Of a stretch of 64,000 bases of DNA, positions 9,009 to 19,937 are shown piece after piece (position 1 is the first letter of the stretch; each line of letters starts with the position of its first letter). The notes under the pieces were generated by a model. It saw only the letters and a list, made by a program, of their open reading frames with translations. It was not told the origin of the DNA and ran no database searches. This DNA comes from an uncultured Gammaproteobacteria bacterium. Lineage in GTDB: Bacteria > Pseudomonadota > Gammaproteobacteria > GCA-001735895. The stretch covers positions 1 to 64,000 of the forward strand of contig CAMYLU010000004.1 of assembly GCA_947259485.1 (NCBI GenBank), given 5' to 3'. A program made the translations under genes and the position numbers.

Positions 9009-9395
9009 ATGATGAAGAGATCAATGAGCTCGAGGCATCGACAAAAAGGCATGTCCAGTTTTGGCTGGATTGCCGTGTTCGGTATTTTTGCATTGTTGCT
9101 GGTATTGTTATTAAAGGTTTTTCCAATGTATTACGGTAATTACCAGCTCAAGTCTGCATTGGAGACTTTGGTGGTGGACGATCGTTTGAACCCAAAATCA
9201 AAAAAGGAGATATGGCAGTCCCTGGAAAGACGCCTGCTTATCAATGAAGTCAGATCCATCAAACGTGATGATGTAACCATGAAACGCAAGGATGGCAAAA
9301 CTACTATCACCGTCGATTACGAGGTCAGGAATAGTTTTATCGGGCCCCTGTTTATCGGCGCTCATTTCGTTGAAGTCGCGGTGATCGATCGGTGA
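9009..9395 (+). CDS. DUF4845 membrane-anchored protein
   Basis: Small protein of unknown function of the DUF4845 family, which sits between lepB and rnc in many gammaproteobacteria. One N-terminal membrane span (about 18-40: WIAVFGIFALLLVLLLKVFPMYY) is followed by a roughly 85-residue domain likely outside the cytoplasm (VVDDRLNPKSKKEIWQSLERRL, then TITVDYEVRNSFIGPLFIG). I chose the ATG at 9009. GAGGA at 9000-9004 serves this ATG or the next one at 9012. Its end overlaps the rnc start by four bases. No catalytic motif is visible. Confidence 0.85.
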   Translation: MMKRSMSSRHRQKGMSSFGWIAVFGIFALLLVLLLKVFPMYYGNYQLKSALETLVVDDRLNPKSKKEIWQSLERRLLINEVRSIKRDDVTMKRKDGKTTITVDYEVRNSFIGPLFIGAHFVEVAVIDR

Positions 9396-10063
9396 ATGCC
9401 GATAAATTCTGCACGCTTACCGGATACCAATTCAGGCAGCAGGATTTACTGGAACAGGCGCTTACCCATCGCAGCTATTCGCGCTGTAAAAATAACGAGC
9501 GGCTCGAGTTCCTCGGCGACAGCATCCTCAATCTGATTATTTCCAATCATATCTACTTGCGCTTCACCGATGCTGACGAGGGGGACCTGAGTCGCATTCG
9601 CGCATCCCTGGTAAAACAAGAATCACTGGCACAAATCGCCATGGATATTGGCCTGGGTGATCATATTCGCCTGGGTGGCGGCGAATTGAAAAGTGGGGGA
9701 TTTCGTCGAACATCCATACTATCTGACGCACTGGAAGCATTGATTGCCGCCATTTACCTCGACAGTGATTATGCACAGGCAGAAGCTACCGTTCTGCGTT
9801 TATACGAGGAACAGTTGCAAAGCGTTGATGAAAACGCCAACCTACGTGATCCAAAGACCCAATTGCAGGAGTATCTGCAGGCGAGAAAGATGCATTTGCC
9901 CCGTTACCAGGTAGAACAAACCAGTGGTAAATCCCATAACCAGCTTTTTACCGTCAGCTGTAATATCACTGATCTCGAACTAGAGAGTAAAGGCAAGGGG
10001 TCCAGTCGTAAAAAAGCGGAACAACAGGCCGCAAAAAAAATACTAGACAAACTGGGAACATGA
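9392..10063 (+). CDS. rnc: Ribonuclease III
   Basis: Double-strand-specific endoribonuclease that processes rRNA precursors and structured mRNAs. The signature ERLEFLGDS lies at residues 37-44 with the catalytic acidic residues, a second acidic site is near residue 117 (DALEALIAAIYLDS), and a C-terminal dsRNA-binding domain ends KKAEQQAAKKILDKL. Start is GTG in a GTGA overlap with the preceding gene; its stop overlaps era (ATGA). The 223 residues match E. coli RNase III (226). rnc-era-recO is a conserved operon, often autoregulated by RNase III cleavage of its leader; I did not identify such a site here. Confidence 0.97.
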   Translation: MNADKFCTLTGYQFRQQDLLEQALTHRSYSRCKNNERLEFLGDSILNLIISNHIYLRFTDADEGDLSRIRASLVKQESLAQIAMDIGLGDHIRLGGGELKSGGFRRTSILSDALEALIAAIYLDSDYAQAEATVLRLYEEQLQSVDENANLRDPKTQLQEYLQARKMHLPRYQVEQTSGKSHNQLFTVSCNITDLELESKGKGSSRKKAEQQAAKKILDKLGT

Positions 10064-10959
10064 TTGACGAGTTTCAATGTGGTTACGTTGCACTGATTGG
10101 CAAACCCAATACCGGCAAATCGACCCTGATGAATGCGCTAGTCGGTCAAAAACTCAGTATTACCGCGCACCGGCCACAAACCACCAGGCATCAAATTCTC
10201 GGTATCAAGACAACCGAGGAATACCAGTGTATTTTTATTGATACCCCGGGGATTCACGATAACAATAAAAAAGCGATACACCGCTATATGAATCGTGCCG
10301 CAACCAGTATGCTGGATGATGCCGACCTGATATGCGTACTGCTCGACGTTTCTCATTGCAACCAGGAGGATGAAAAAATCCTGCAACGAGTTGCGCACTA
10401 TGACCGGGTGTTGATTGTGCTTAACAAGATCGATCAAAAAAGTCGCGAGTCCTGCCTGCCGATAATGGATCAAATCTCAAAGCAGGTTCCAGGATTCGAA
10501 TGTGTGCCGGTGTCGGCCCTTACCGGCGATAACCTGGAGTACCTCGAGCAGCTTATAGTCGCCCGTTTGCCCGTTGGTGTACCGCAATTTCCAGATGATC
10601 AACTGACGGATAAATCGATGCGATTTATCAGTGCGGAAATCGTGCGTGAAAAACTGTTCCGCGAGCTCAAACAGGAATTACCCTATTCAATCACGGTTAA
10701 CATCGATCATTATATCGAGGAGACGGATATCACGCGTATATCGGCAACCATCTGGGTTGAACGTAAATCGCAAAAATCGATCGTCATTGGTAAAAGCGGA
10801 AACCTGTTAAAAAAGGTCGGATCGCTGGCGCGCAGTGATATAGAGCGGCTTATAGAGGCAAAAGTCTATTTGCAGCTGTGGGTGAAAGTGCGCGCTGACT
10901 GGTCTGATGACGAACAGTCGCTGGCAGCCTTTGGTTACTCGGATGGAACCCAGGGTTAG
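10060..10959 (+). CDS. era: GTPase Era
   Basis: Essential GTPase that binds the 3' end of 16S rRNA during 30S assembly. The P-loop GKPNTGKST is at residues 14-22, DTPGIHD (G3) near 63, NKIDQKS (G4) near 125, and a C-terminal KH domain with SIVIGKSGNLLKKVG near 247. 299 residues match the family. The ATG overlaps the rnc stop (ATGA), implying translational coupling, and the 3' end overlaps recO. Confidence 0.98.
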   Translation: MIDEFQCGYVALIGKPNTGKSTLMNALVGQKLSITAHRPQTTRHQILGIKTTEEYQCIFIDTPGIHDNNKKAIHRYMNRAATSMLDDADLICVLLDVSHCNQEDEKILQRVAHYDRVLIVLNKIDQKSRESCLPIMDQISKQVPGFECVPVSALTGDNLEYLEQLIVARLPVGVPQFPDDQLTDKSMRFISAEIVREKLFRELKQELPYSITVNIDHYIEETDITRISATIWVERKSQKSIVIGKSGNLLKKVGSLARSDIERLIEAKVYLQLWVKVRADWSDDEQSLAAFGYSDGTQG

Positions 10960-11641
10960 TGACCAGATTTCCTTTATTCTGCGTCGGCGTGACTGGCAGA
11001 ATTCAAGCCTGATACTGGATTTTTTTACCCGCGATCATGGATGTATCCGGGCGATTGCCAGGGGTGCCCGTCGGAATCCGGCAAAAACACCTTACCAGCC
11101 TTTTGTGATGCTCAGTATCAGCTGGACCGGAAGGCAGGAACTAAAGACCCTGACCGGCATCGAAGGCCAGGCTTTACCGGTCGATGAAAAGAACTACCTG
11201 GCATTACTGTACGTGAACGAGTTACTGGGGGCCTTGCTGCCACAAGGTGAATCTAATCCGGCGATATTTGCGAGTTACCAGTCATTATTGCAACAGTCCG
11301 TCGACGATATCGGCGAAGCCGAATTGCGAAGGTTTGAACTCGAGTTGATGCAGCAACTTGGATATTTCCCCGATCTTTCTGTTGATGCGGCTAGTGGGCA
11401 GGAGATCCGGGCGGAGGCGTTTTACCAGTTTGTAATCAATAGCGGTTTTGTTGCCTGTGCTGATTCTGCCAGGGATTCAGTAAGCGGGCAGGTGGTTATC
11501 GACTGGATCCGGGGCGATTACCAGCAGGATTCCGTGTTACGCCTGGCCAAAACGGTATTGCGCAGTACTATTGACTTTAACTTGCACGGAAAAACGCTAA
11601 AATCGCGCGATGTCCTACTTGAAATGATGAGGCGAAAATGA
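10943..11641 (+). CDS. recO: DNA repair protein RecO
   Basis: RecFOR-pathway mediator that helps load RecA on SSB-coated DNA. The N-terminal OB-fold starts [20 protein letters not shown] and includes [13 protein letters not shown]. The middle has [15 protein letters not shown] and [15 protein letters not shown], and the C-terminus [11 protein letters not shown] matches E. coli RecO (LKSRELF). I prefer the ATG at 10943, inside the end of era (17-base overlap), because it gives the family's N-terminus. A start at 10907 would add twelve unrelated residues. The stop overlaps pdxJ by four bases. Confidence 0.95.
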   Translation: MEPRVSDQISFILRRRDWQNSSLILDFFTRDHGCIRAIARGARRNPAKTPYQPFVMLSISWTGRQELKTLTGIEGQALPVDEKNYLALLYVNELLGALLPQGESNPAIFASYQSLLQQSVDDIGEAELRRFELELMQQLGYFPDLSVDAASGQEIRAEAFYQFVINSGFVACADSARDSVSGQVVIDWIRGDYQQDSVLRLAKTVLRSTIDFNLHGKTLKSRDVLLEMMRRK

Positions 11642-12378
11642 CAAGCCCTGTAACCCTGGGGGTTAATATCGACCATGTCGCTACCTTGCGCCAGGCACGC
11701 GGTACGCGCTTTCCCGACCCTGTATACGCCGCCCAGGTTGCGGAGCATTCCGGTGCGGATTCGATAACCTTTCATCTGCGCGAAGACCGGCGTCATATCC
11801 AGGAACGCGATGCACTGTTGCTCAAGCAGGTGGTCAATACCAAGCTCAACCTGGAAATTGCCATCACCGACGAAATGATTACTTTTGCCTGCGAGCTTAA
11901 GACTGAAGATGTCTGCCTGGTGCCTGAAAAACGTGAAGAATTGACTACTGAAGGCGGCCTGGATGTCGCAGGTCAGATCGAACAGGTTCGCTCCGCCTGT
12001 GCTCGACTGGCAGAGGTCGGTACGCGAGTTTCACCCTTCATCGATGCCAGTCGGGATCAGATCGATGCGGTTATCGAATGTGGCGCCCCCTGTATTGAAA
12101 TTCATACCGGGCACTATGCCGATGCGCAGGGTGATGAAAAGCTGCAAAAACTTGCACAAATAAACGAGGCGATAGCTTACGCGCATGCTAAAGGTTTACA
12201 GGTCAATGCGGGACATGGACTCAATCGGCATAATGTGCAACCGATTGCCGCCAACCCGTTGGTAAGTGAATTAAATATTGGACACGCAATTATTGCCGAT
12301 GCCGTTTTCCTCGGGCTCGAGCAGGCGATCCGGGATATTAAGCGGTTGATTTTAGACGCCAGAAGCCAGGGATTATGA
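11638..12378 (+). CDS. pdxJ: Pyridoxine 5'-phosphate synthase PdxJ
   Basis: Condenses 3-amino-2-oxopropyl phosphate and deoxyxylulose 5-phosphate to pyridoxine 5'-phosphate in vitamin B6 synthesis. The TIM-barrel enzyme begins [17 protein letters not shown], with [11 protein letters not shown] near residue 44, [15 protein letters not shown] near 95, and the phosphate-binding end [15 protein letters not shown]. 246 residues match the family. It overlaps recO and acpS by four bases each, the order seen in E. coli (recO-pdxJ-acpS). PLP made here serves the several PLP enzymes in the window (CysM, cystathionine synthase and lyase). Confidence 0.98.
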   Translation: MTSPVTLGVNIDHVATLRQARGTRFPDPVYAAQVAEHSGADSITFHLREDRRHIQERDALLLKQVVNTKLNLEIAITDEMITFACELKTEDVCLVPEKREELTTEGGLDVAGQIEQVRSACARLAEVGTRVSPFIDASRDQIDAVIECGAPCIEIHTGHYADAQGDEKLQKLAQINEAIAYAHAKGLQVNAGHGLNRHNVQPIAANPLVSELNIGHAIIADAVFLGLEQAIRDIKRLILDARSQGL

Positions 12379-12752
12379 TAGTCGGCATTGGTGTTGATAT
12401 CGCAGAAACCGCTCGCTTCGAAAAACTGAGTGCAAAGTTCGGTGAGCGTTTCGCGCGACGAATTTTGACCGACGACGAACTGACAGAGTTTGGTCGACGT
12501 AAGCAATCCAATCTCTTCCTGGCAACCCGATTTGCCGCTAAGGAAGCTGTGGCCAAGGCGCTGGGAACCGGAATTGGCGAACAACTCGGATTTCATTCAA
12601 TTCAAATCGAGAATGATAAGCAAGGTAAACCACTGCTGCGATTCCTGGGTGGCGCCAATGATTTGATTACTCGCCTCGAAGTCAAAAATGCGTTGCTTTC
12701 ACTATCTGATGAAAAGCATTATGTCGTGGCAATGGTGGTACTGGAAACCTAG
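12375..12752 (+). CDS. acpS: Holo-[acyl-carrier-protein] synthase AcpS
   Basis: Transfers 4'-phosphopantetheine from CoA to acyl carrier protein. It shows the AcpS signature [14 protein letters not shown] with metal ligand D8 and [15 protein letters not shown] with E57. At 125 residues it has the usual length of a bacterial AcpS. The start overlaps the pdxJ stop (ATGA). The 3' end runs into the convergent BarA-like kinase gene with a four-base tail-to-tail overlap, so no terminator fits between them. Confidence 0.97.
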   Translation: MIVGIGVDIAETARFEKLSAKFGERFARRILTDDELTEFGRRKQSNLFLATRFAAKEAVAKALGTGIGEQLGFHSIQIENDKQGKPLLRFLGGANDLITRLEVKNALLSLSDEKHYVVAMVVLET

Positions 12753-15475
12753 CTGGATATCTCTTCTATTTCCATTTTTTCCAGGTAGCGGTCAACCTCC
12801 AGTTTTACGGCAGTTAACTCTTCAGTTAATTTCTCTACCGATTTATCTAGTGGAGAATTGCTGTTGCCGGTCAACCGCTTTTGGAAGTCAAGGATATTAC
12901 GCCTCAATCGCGGCAGGCTCGCGTAGCAGGTGACACCATGGAGTTTATGAGTAATTGCTGCAAGACGCTGCTGGTCTAGCTCGGCCAGGGCGCTTTCGAG
13001 TTGTTGTTGTTGATCAGGTATGTCGCGCTGCAAGATTTCAAATATCTGCTTGAGCAAGGATTCGTTGTCTGCCGACAGGGCTAAAGACCTCTCGTAGTCC
13101 ACCGAACAATCCCCACTGGAATCGGCAATATCGGCTATTTCGGCATCGACTACCTTGTGTACCGGTTCACCGTCGAGTAAACAGCGAAACTTATCCTCAT
13201 CCAGGGGTTTGCCGAGAAAGTAGTCGAATCCCAGCTCAATCAATCGTCCAGCCTCGTCGTTCAGAACATTGGCAGTCAATGCGACTATGGGCGTCTTGTC
13301 CCCGGGATTATGCTCCCGCATCATTTGCAACAGGCTGACACCGTCGATATCGGGCATTTGTATATCGAGAATGATAATGTCGAAAACCTCTTGCTCATAG
13401 TATTTCAGAGCTTCAATCCCGTTTTCTGCTTCTACTACTTCGTGTCCCCAGAGACGGATGAGTTCACCTGCCAGCTTTAGATTGACCTGGTTGTCATCGA
13501 CCAGCAGGACGCGCTTTTGCCGGATCTGTAACTCGTTTTCGTCCGTTGCTTTTTCGGTTTCTTTCCCTGTTACCCTGGCGACTACCGCTGCAACAGCCTG
13601 GCTGGTATTAATGATCGAAACAAATTCAATCCTGCCTGGGTCGATTGCTGACTGAAAGCCTTCGTCGTAGTCCATGACCAGTATTCGAGCGTTGCCGGTA
13701 ACCTCCAGGGCAATGACTTTTTCAAGATCAATGCTTAAGTGCCTGACATCGAAAACCAGCAAGTCTACGTAGGCAAGGTTACGCTGGATGCACTGCAGGA
13801 CAGGATCGGTCCCTTTTTGATTGTCGATCAGGAAAGATTCGGTATTGACGCCTGCCCGATCGAAAAGTGTGCGGGTTTCCATCAGGCAATAGTTATCGGC
13901 GGCGAATACCAGAGCTCTTGGGTTTTCTGCCTCATTGAGAACAACAGTCCCGGCCTTTTCTCCCAGGTTGAATGGCAGGGTCAGGGTGAATTTCGAGCCT
14001 TCGCCCGGCGTCGAAACCATGGTGATGTCGCCACCCATCAAGGTTGCCAGGTTTTTACTGATAACCAGGCCCAAACCGGTGCCCGCGAAGCGTCTTGTGT
14101 CAGAACTTTCAACCTGGCTGAAAGCCTGAAACAGGGATTGCTGGTCTTGCTTAGAAATGCCAATCCCACTGTCTTCAACCGTAATTTCAATATCGACCTG
14201 TTCGAAGCTAGTGTCTTCGAGGCTTACTTTAATCACCACCCGGCCGTGATCGGTGAACTTGATGGCATTACCGATAAGATTTAGCAGAATTTGTTTCAGT
14301 CTTAATTTATCACCGACGACCCAGCGTGGTGTGTCACTATAAATAATCAGGTTCAAATCGATGTTTTTTGTTAATACATTGATGAAAAGTATGTCGCGGG
14401 TCTGTTCGAGGACTTCGTAGAGATCAAATTCTTCATCGACGAGCTGTAATTTACCGGACTCCATTTTCGAGAAGTCCAGGATTTCATCGACGATGTTGGT
14501 CAGATCGCTGGTGGATTTCAGGATAATATCGACATAACGTTGCTGTGATTGTTCGAGCCTGGATTGACTCAGCAAGCTGATGAAGCCCTTGATACCATTG
14601 ATCGGGGTGCGGATTTCATGACTCATGTTGGCAAGAAATTCGGACTTGGTTCGGTTTGCCTTTTGCGCCTCATCGCGCGCAAGGCCCAACTCCCGATTTT
14701 TTGTTTCGAGGTTGGATATTGCTTCGTTTAGTTGTTGAGTAGCCTGCTGAATTCTCCGGTTCAAATGGCGTCGGTTGGCGAGCAGGGCATGGGTCATGCG
14801 ATTGAAACCCTTCTGCAGCGCGCCAATCTCGTTCGCCTCCAAGGGTTCAATCGTTTTGCCGAGTTGACCGGTCTCGACGTATTTCAAATGCTCCATCAAA
14901 CCAAAAATAGGCTGCGTGATTCTGCGACTGATAATCACGGTCAGGATCACTGCCATGAATAATATCATGATAAAAAACACGATTGAGTCGCTGATGATCA
15001 GCCCGGTTGTCTGCTTTAATTGCTGGCGTGAAATGTAAAGGTGTACCCAGCCAAGAACACTGGTCGAGCGTGCATCATTATTGTCAGGCGCAAACACGTC
15101 AGAGTGCTCATTGCTTTGCGACTGAATGGCCTCGCGAGAGTAATAGTATTCGGCGACCTCGGATTGCTGAAAATCCTTGGAAGCTGATTCCGCAATCAGT
15201 TTACCCTGCTGATCGTAAATCGAGGCCAATACAATATTGTTGCTACCGACAGATTGCTCCAGCAGATACTGGATTTGACTATCGTTACCTGTAAACAGGT
15301 TGAATTCGGATGCACCGGCGATCTGGCGGGCGATGATCTGGCCTTTACTCTGTAGTTGTTCATTGGCCTGCCCGATGCTGCCATTAATATGTTGATAGGT
15401 AAAAAGCAGGTCAATCAGAAATACCGGAATGAGCGTGATCAGCAGGATCTGGTACTTGATACCGAGGCGTTTCAT
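12749..15475 (-). CDS. barA: BarA-type hybrid sensor histidine kinase
   Basis: Membrane tripartite kinase of the BarA (GacS) type, which in relatives phosphorylates UvrY/GacA and drives Csr small-RNA expression. Order: TM1 8-27, periplasmic part, TM2 159-182, HAMP, coiled coil, HisKA with H286 (FLANMSHEIRTPINGIKGF), HATPase (GNAIKFTDHG, GTGLGLVISKNLATLMGGD), a degenerate receiver-like stretch, a true receiver (KRVLLVDDNQVN, IIILDIQMPDIDG, IVALTAN) and a C-terminal HPt domain (THKLHG, like BarA). 908 residues versus 918 in E. coli BarA. Position beside cysM-rlmD also fits barA. Unusually, its ATG overlaps the stop of an upstream periplasmic binding-protein gene, so the two are coupled. Confidence 0.88.
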   Translation of the reverse strand: MKRLGIKYQILLITLIPVFLIDLLFTYQHINGSIGQANEQLQSKGQIIARQIAGASEFNLFTGNDSQIQYLLEQSVGSNNIVLASIYDQQGKLIAESASKDFQQSEVAEYYYSREAIQSQSNEHSDVFAPDNNDARSTSVLGWVHLYISRQQLKQTTGLIISDSIVFFIMILFMAVILTVIISRRITQPIFGLMEHLKYVETGQLGKTIEPLEANEIGALQKGFNRMTHALLANRRHLNRRIQQATQQLNEAISNLETKNRELGLARDEAQKANRTKSEFLANMSHEIRTPINGIKGFISLLSQSRLEQSQQRYVDIILKSTSDLTNIVDEILDFSKMESGKLQLVDEEFDLYEVLEQTRDILFINVLTKNIDLNLIIYSDTPRWVVGDKLRLKQILLNLIGNAIKFTDHGRVVIKVSLEDTSFEQVDIEITVEDSGIGISKQDQQSLFQAFSQVESSDTRRFAGTGLGLVISKNLATLMGGDITMVSTPGEGSKFTLTLPFNLGEKAGTVVLNEAENPRALVFAADNYCLMETRTLFDRAGVNTESFLIDNQKGTDPVLQCIQRNLAYVDLLVFDVRHLSIDLEKVIALEVTGNARILVMDYDEGFQSAIDPGRIEFVSIINTSQAVAAVVARVTGKETEKATDENELQIRQKRVLLVDDNQVNLKLAGELIRLWGHEVVEAENGIEALKYYEQEVFDIIILDIQMPDIDGVSLLQMMREHNPGDKTPIVALTANVLNDEAGRLIELGFDYFLGKPLDEDKFRCLLDGEPVHKVVDAEIADIADSSGDCSVDYERSLALSADNESLLKQIFEILQRDIPDQQQQLESALAELDQQRLAAITHKLHGVTCYASLPRLRRNILDFQKRLTGNSNSPLDKSVEKLTEELTAVKLEVDRYLEKMEIEEISS

Positions 15476-16383
15476 GGTTGCAACTCGTCTATTCTTGATC
15501 GCAGTTCACCTTCCTCGGGTAAATTAATTCCCAGCGCATCTGCAACTCGCAAATTAGTCGTGATGGTGTAAAACCTTGCAAATTGAAACGAGGGGCCATT
15601 GTGAAACCCGTTATTCAGTTTTTGATTTAATAGCAATGCCAGGTGTCTGCCAATGTCAACTGGAGATGAAAAAATTGATGCAATGGCACCTGATTTTACA
15701 TGGGCCGGGGAATAGCTGACTGCCGGCTTACGATTCCGATAGCTGCTCAGCAACACAGCTTTAAGCGTGTCCCGATTGTAAATCGATTGTCGGGGTAGCA
15801 TCAGCAGTACATCGTTTTGGCTCAGTAGGTCTCGCAACACCGGTAGCAGTTTATTGGCCTTATCTATGCGGTACTGATTTAACTGGAGCTGAAATTGGTC
15901 CAGGATTTGATTTCGATACTGGTTGGGATCGATTTGGTTTTCCTCGATGACACCGATGCTTTCAATGTCGAGCATGAGCTTGCAAAAGGCGAGATAACGA
16001 TGCATTGGTTGATCGAGCACAATGGTCAGATGGTGATTAAGATTCAGCTCCCGGTATTGCTCCAGGGTCAGGTAGGCATTAATAGAATCTGCCTCGGTGT
16101 CGAGTTGATTAACCGCTTCAACCGCCGATTGACCGAGGGCGACAAAGAGATCGCTGCGGCTGGTACGGGTCAACTCATCGCCAAGCTCTGTTGCCTTCAG
16201 CACCTTGAATCGTGCAGCTGGATCAACGTGTTTCTTCAGGGTGCTGATGGTTTGATCGAAATAGGCGTTATCGCTACTTTTCACGATGATGACCTGGCCG
16301 ACCACGGGTTGGGGCGCGAACATGCCGCAACCCAGCACCAGTAATACGCTGAAAATTGATTCTTTAAATCGGCGATTTAGCAT
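15472..16383 (-). CDS. Periplasmic ABC-type substrate-binding-like protein coupled to the kinase
   Basis: Exported protein with a cleavable signal peptide (VLLVLGCGMFAPQPVVG) and the two-lobed architecture of the ABC_sub_bind family (SDLFVALGQSAVEAVNQL, VLLMLPRQSIYNRDTLKAVLLSSYRNRKPAVSYS, GAIASIFSSPVDIGRHLALLLNQKL). I chose the ATG at 16383 because AGGAAAGGA lies just upstream. An in-frame start at 16413 would add ten residues. No ABC permease or ATPase gene is nearby. Instead its stop overlaps the start of the BarA-like kinase, so I infer it acts as a periplasmic ligand sensor for that kinase rather than in transport. Ligand unknown. Confidence 0.78.
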   Translation of the reverse strand: MLNRRFKESIFSVLLVLGCGMFAPQPVVGQVIIVKSSDNAYFDQTISTLKKHVDPAARFKVLKATELGDELTRTSRSDLFVALGQSAVEAVNQLDTEADSINAYLTLEQYRELNLNHHLTIVLDQPMHRYLAFCKLMLDIESIGVIEENQIDPNQYRNQILDQFQLQLNQYRIDKANKLLPVLRDLLSQNDVLLMLPRQSIYNRDTLKAVLLSSYRNRKPAVSYSPAHVKSGAIASIFSSPVDIGRHLALLLNQKLNNGFHNGPSFQFARFYTITTNLRVADALGINLPEEGELRSRIDELQP

Positions 16384-16539
16384 GAATCCTTTCCTCAGAC
16401 TCCTTGAAGTCACACTAGCCCGGTGGTCACTTTTCCTGATAGTGGCAGGAGATGCAGGCAGCTACTTTGGCATGCCCGACGCTATTAAAGTAAAATCTTT
16501 TTCTAAGATTCCGTCCTGGCTAATTTGTCTTTCTATTTT

Positions 16540-17424
16540 ATGTTTTTACATGATTATATCGGAAATACCCCCCTGATAACATTACAGCGGCTTAACGCCG
16601 GAAACGGTAATCAGATTTCGGTAAAGCTCGAGGGCAACAATCCCGCCGGCTCGGTCAAGGATCGTCCGGCCTATAGCATGATCCGGCATGCCGAGGCGCG
16701 CGGTGAAATCAGGCCGGGTGATGCGCTGGTCGAAGCAACCAGCGGAAATACAGGAATTGCCCTGGCCATGGTAGCGGCAATGCGTGGTTACCGTATGACA
16801 TTGATCATGCCCGATAACCTGAGTCATGAGCGACTTACTACGATGCGGGCATTTGGCGCCGAGATTATCCTTGTCACCCAGGAAGAGGGTATGATGAAGG
16901 CACGTGATATTGCCGAAGAAATGAATGCGCGGGGGAAAGCAAAGATGCTCGACCAGTTTGCCAATCCGGATAATCCCCGTGCGCATTACGAAACTACTGC
17001 ACCCGAGATTTGGCGGCAGACGAAGCAGGGGATAACGCACTTTGTCAGCGCCATGGGGACTACGGGTACGATCATGGGTTGTTCGCGATATTTCAGCGAG
17101 GTCAATTCGCAGATCGAGATAATTGGCGTGCAGCCCGCGGACGGGTCTTCCATTCCCGGCATCAGGCGTTGGCCAGAGGAATATGTGCCGCGCATATATA
17201 ACCCCAAGGCTGTCGATCGAATCATTGACGTGTCGCGCGAAGAAGCCGAGGAATTCACCCGCGAGCTGGCCACCAGGGAAGGTCTGTTTTGCGGTATTTC
17301 TTCGGGCGGTAACCTTTGCGCGAGCTTACGTCTGGCGCAGGAATTGTCCGATGCACATATTGTCACAATCATGTGCGATCGGGGTGATCGCTACCTGACA
17401 ACCAAAGTTTTCGATAATCCCTGA
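16540..17424 (+). CDS. cysM: Cysteine synthase B (CysM)
   Basis: PLP enzyme making cysteine from O-acetylserine and sulfide or thiosulfate. YIGNTPLITLQRL opens the fold, the PLP lysine is K40 in NNPAGSVKDRP, the substrate loop is EATSGNTGIAL, and the PLP phosphate site is GTTGTIMGCSR. EGSSIPGIRRWP-like DGSSIPGIRRWPEEY is the CysM-type signature, distinguishing it from CysK. I prefer the ATG at 16540; a TTG at 16525 would add five residues, and neither has a strong ribosome-binding site. It is divergent from the kinase operon across a 156-bp gap in which I see no clear promoter. Confidence 0.95.
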   Translation: MFLHDYIGNTPLITLQRLNAGNGNQISVKLEGNNPAGSVKDRPAYSMIRHAEARGEIRPGDALVEATSGNTGIALAMVAAMRGYRMTLIMPDNLSHERLTTMRAFGAEIILVTQEEGMMKARDIAEEMNARGKAKMLDQFANPDNPRAHYETTAPEIWRQTKQGITHFVSAMGTTGTIMGCSRYFSEVNSQIEIIGVQPADGSSIPGIRRWPEEYVPRIYNPKAVDRIIDVSREEAEEFTRELATREGLFCGISSGGNLCASLRLAQELSDAHIVTIMCDRGDRYLTTKVFDNP

Positions 17425-17437
17425 GACAGGCTTGAAG

Positions 17438-18203
17438 ATGAACGTTCTAGTGTTCGATATTGAAACCATTCCCGACATTGATGGCTGTCGCAAGATATAT
17501 GATCTGCACGGTCTGTCGGATGATGATGTCGCAAAAGCCGTATTCCAGATGCGGCGGCAGCAGTCAGGAAACGAGTTCCTGCGGCACTACTTGCATCGAA
17601 TCGTTGCGATATCGGCGGTACTGCGCACCCGGGATCAGTTCAAGGTCTGGTCGCTGGGAGACGTCGACGCGAACGAACAGGATTTACTGCAGCGATTTTA
17701 CGGCGGCATTGAACGCTATACACCACGCCTTGTTTCCTGGAATGGCAGCGGCTTCGATTTACCCGTTATGCATTATCGAAGCTTGCTTTATCCCATCAAC
17801 GCGGCGCACTACTGGGAGTCCGGGCAAAACGATAACAGCTTTCGCTATAACAACTATTTAAGCCGTTTCCACGAACGTCATACCGACCTGATGGATGTGT
17901 TGGCGGCCTACCAGCCGCGTGCAAGCGCCCCGCTGGATGAAATTGCAGGCCTTTGCGGCTTTCCGGGAAAAATGGGGATGAGTGGATCGAAGGTCTGGGA
18001 CGCCTATCAACAGGGCCAGATAAAAGAGATTAGAGATTATTGCGAAACCGACGTGCTCAATACCTACCTCGTTTACCTTAATTTTGAGCGTAGCCGCGGC
18101 AATTACGATCAAACCCGGTACCAGGCCGAATGTCAGCTCGTCAGGAAGGAATTGAAAGCTTCGGACCAGCAGCACCTGCTCGATTTTGAAGCCGCGTGGC
18201 ACG

Positions 18204-18211
<8 letters not shown>
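17438..18211 (+). CDS. Predicted PolB-type 3'-5' exonuclease (DEDDy)
   Basis: Stand-alone exonuclease domain of the predicted 3'-5' exonuclease PolB-like family (DNA_pol_B_exo2). Exo I is VFDIET at residues 4-9, Exo II is SWNGSGFDLPVMHYR near 106, and Exo III is YCETDVLNTYLVY near 207, giving a DEDDy metal set. No polymerase domain is attached. The ATG at 17438 is preceded by AGG; a TTG at 17432 would add two residues. It lies between cysM and rlmD with a small overlap into rlmD. Substrate (DNA or RNA) is not known; the coupling to a 23S rRNA methyltransferase gene makes RNA a fair guess. Confidence 0.85.
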
Positions 18212-19879
<1,668 letters not shown>

Positions 19880-19937
19880 AAAGGCTAAAAATTTATTATT
19901 CTTAGATTCCGTGGAACTCTAGATGTGAGTGAAAGCG

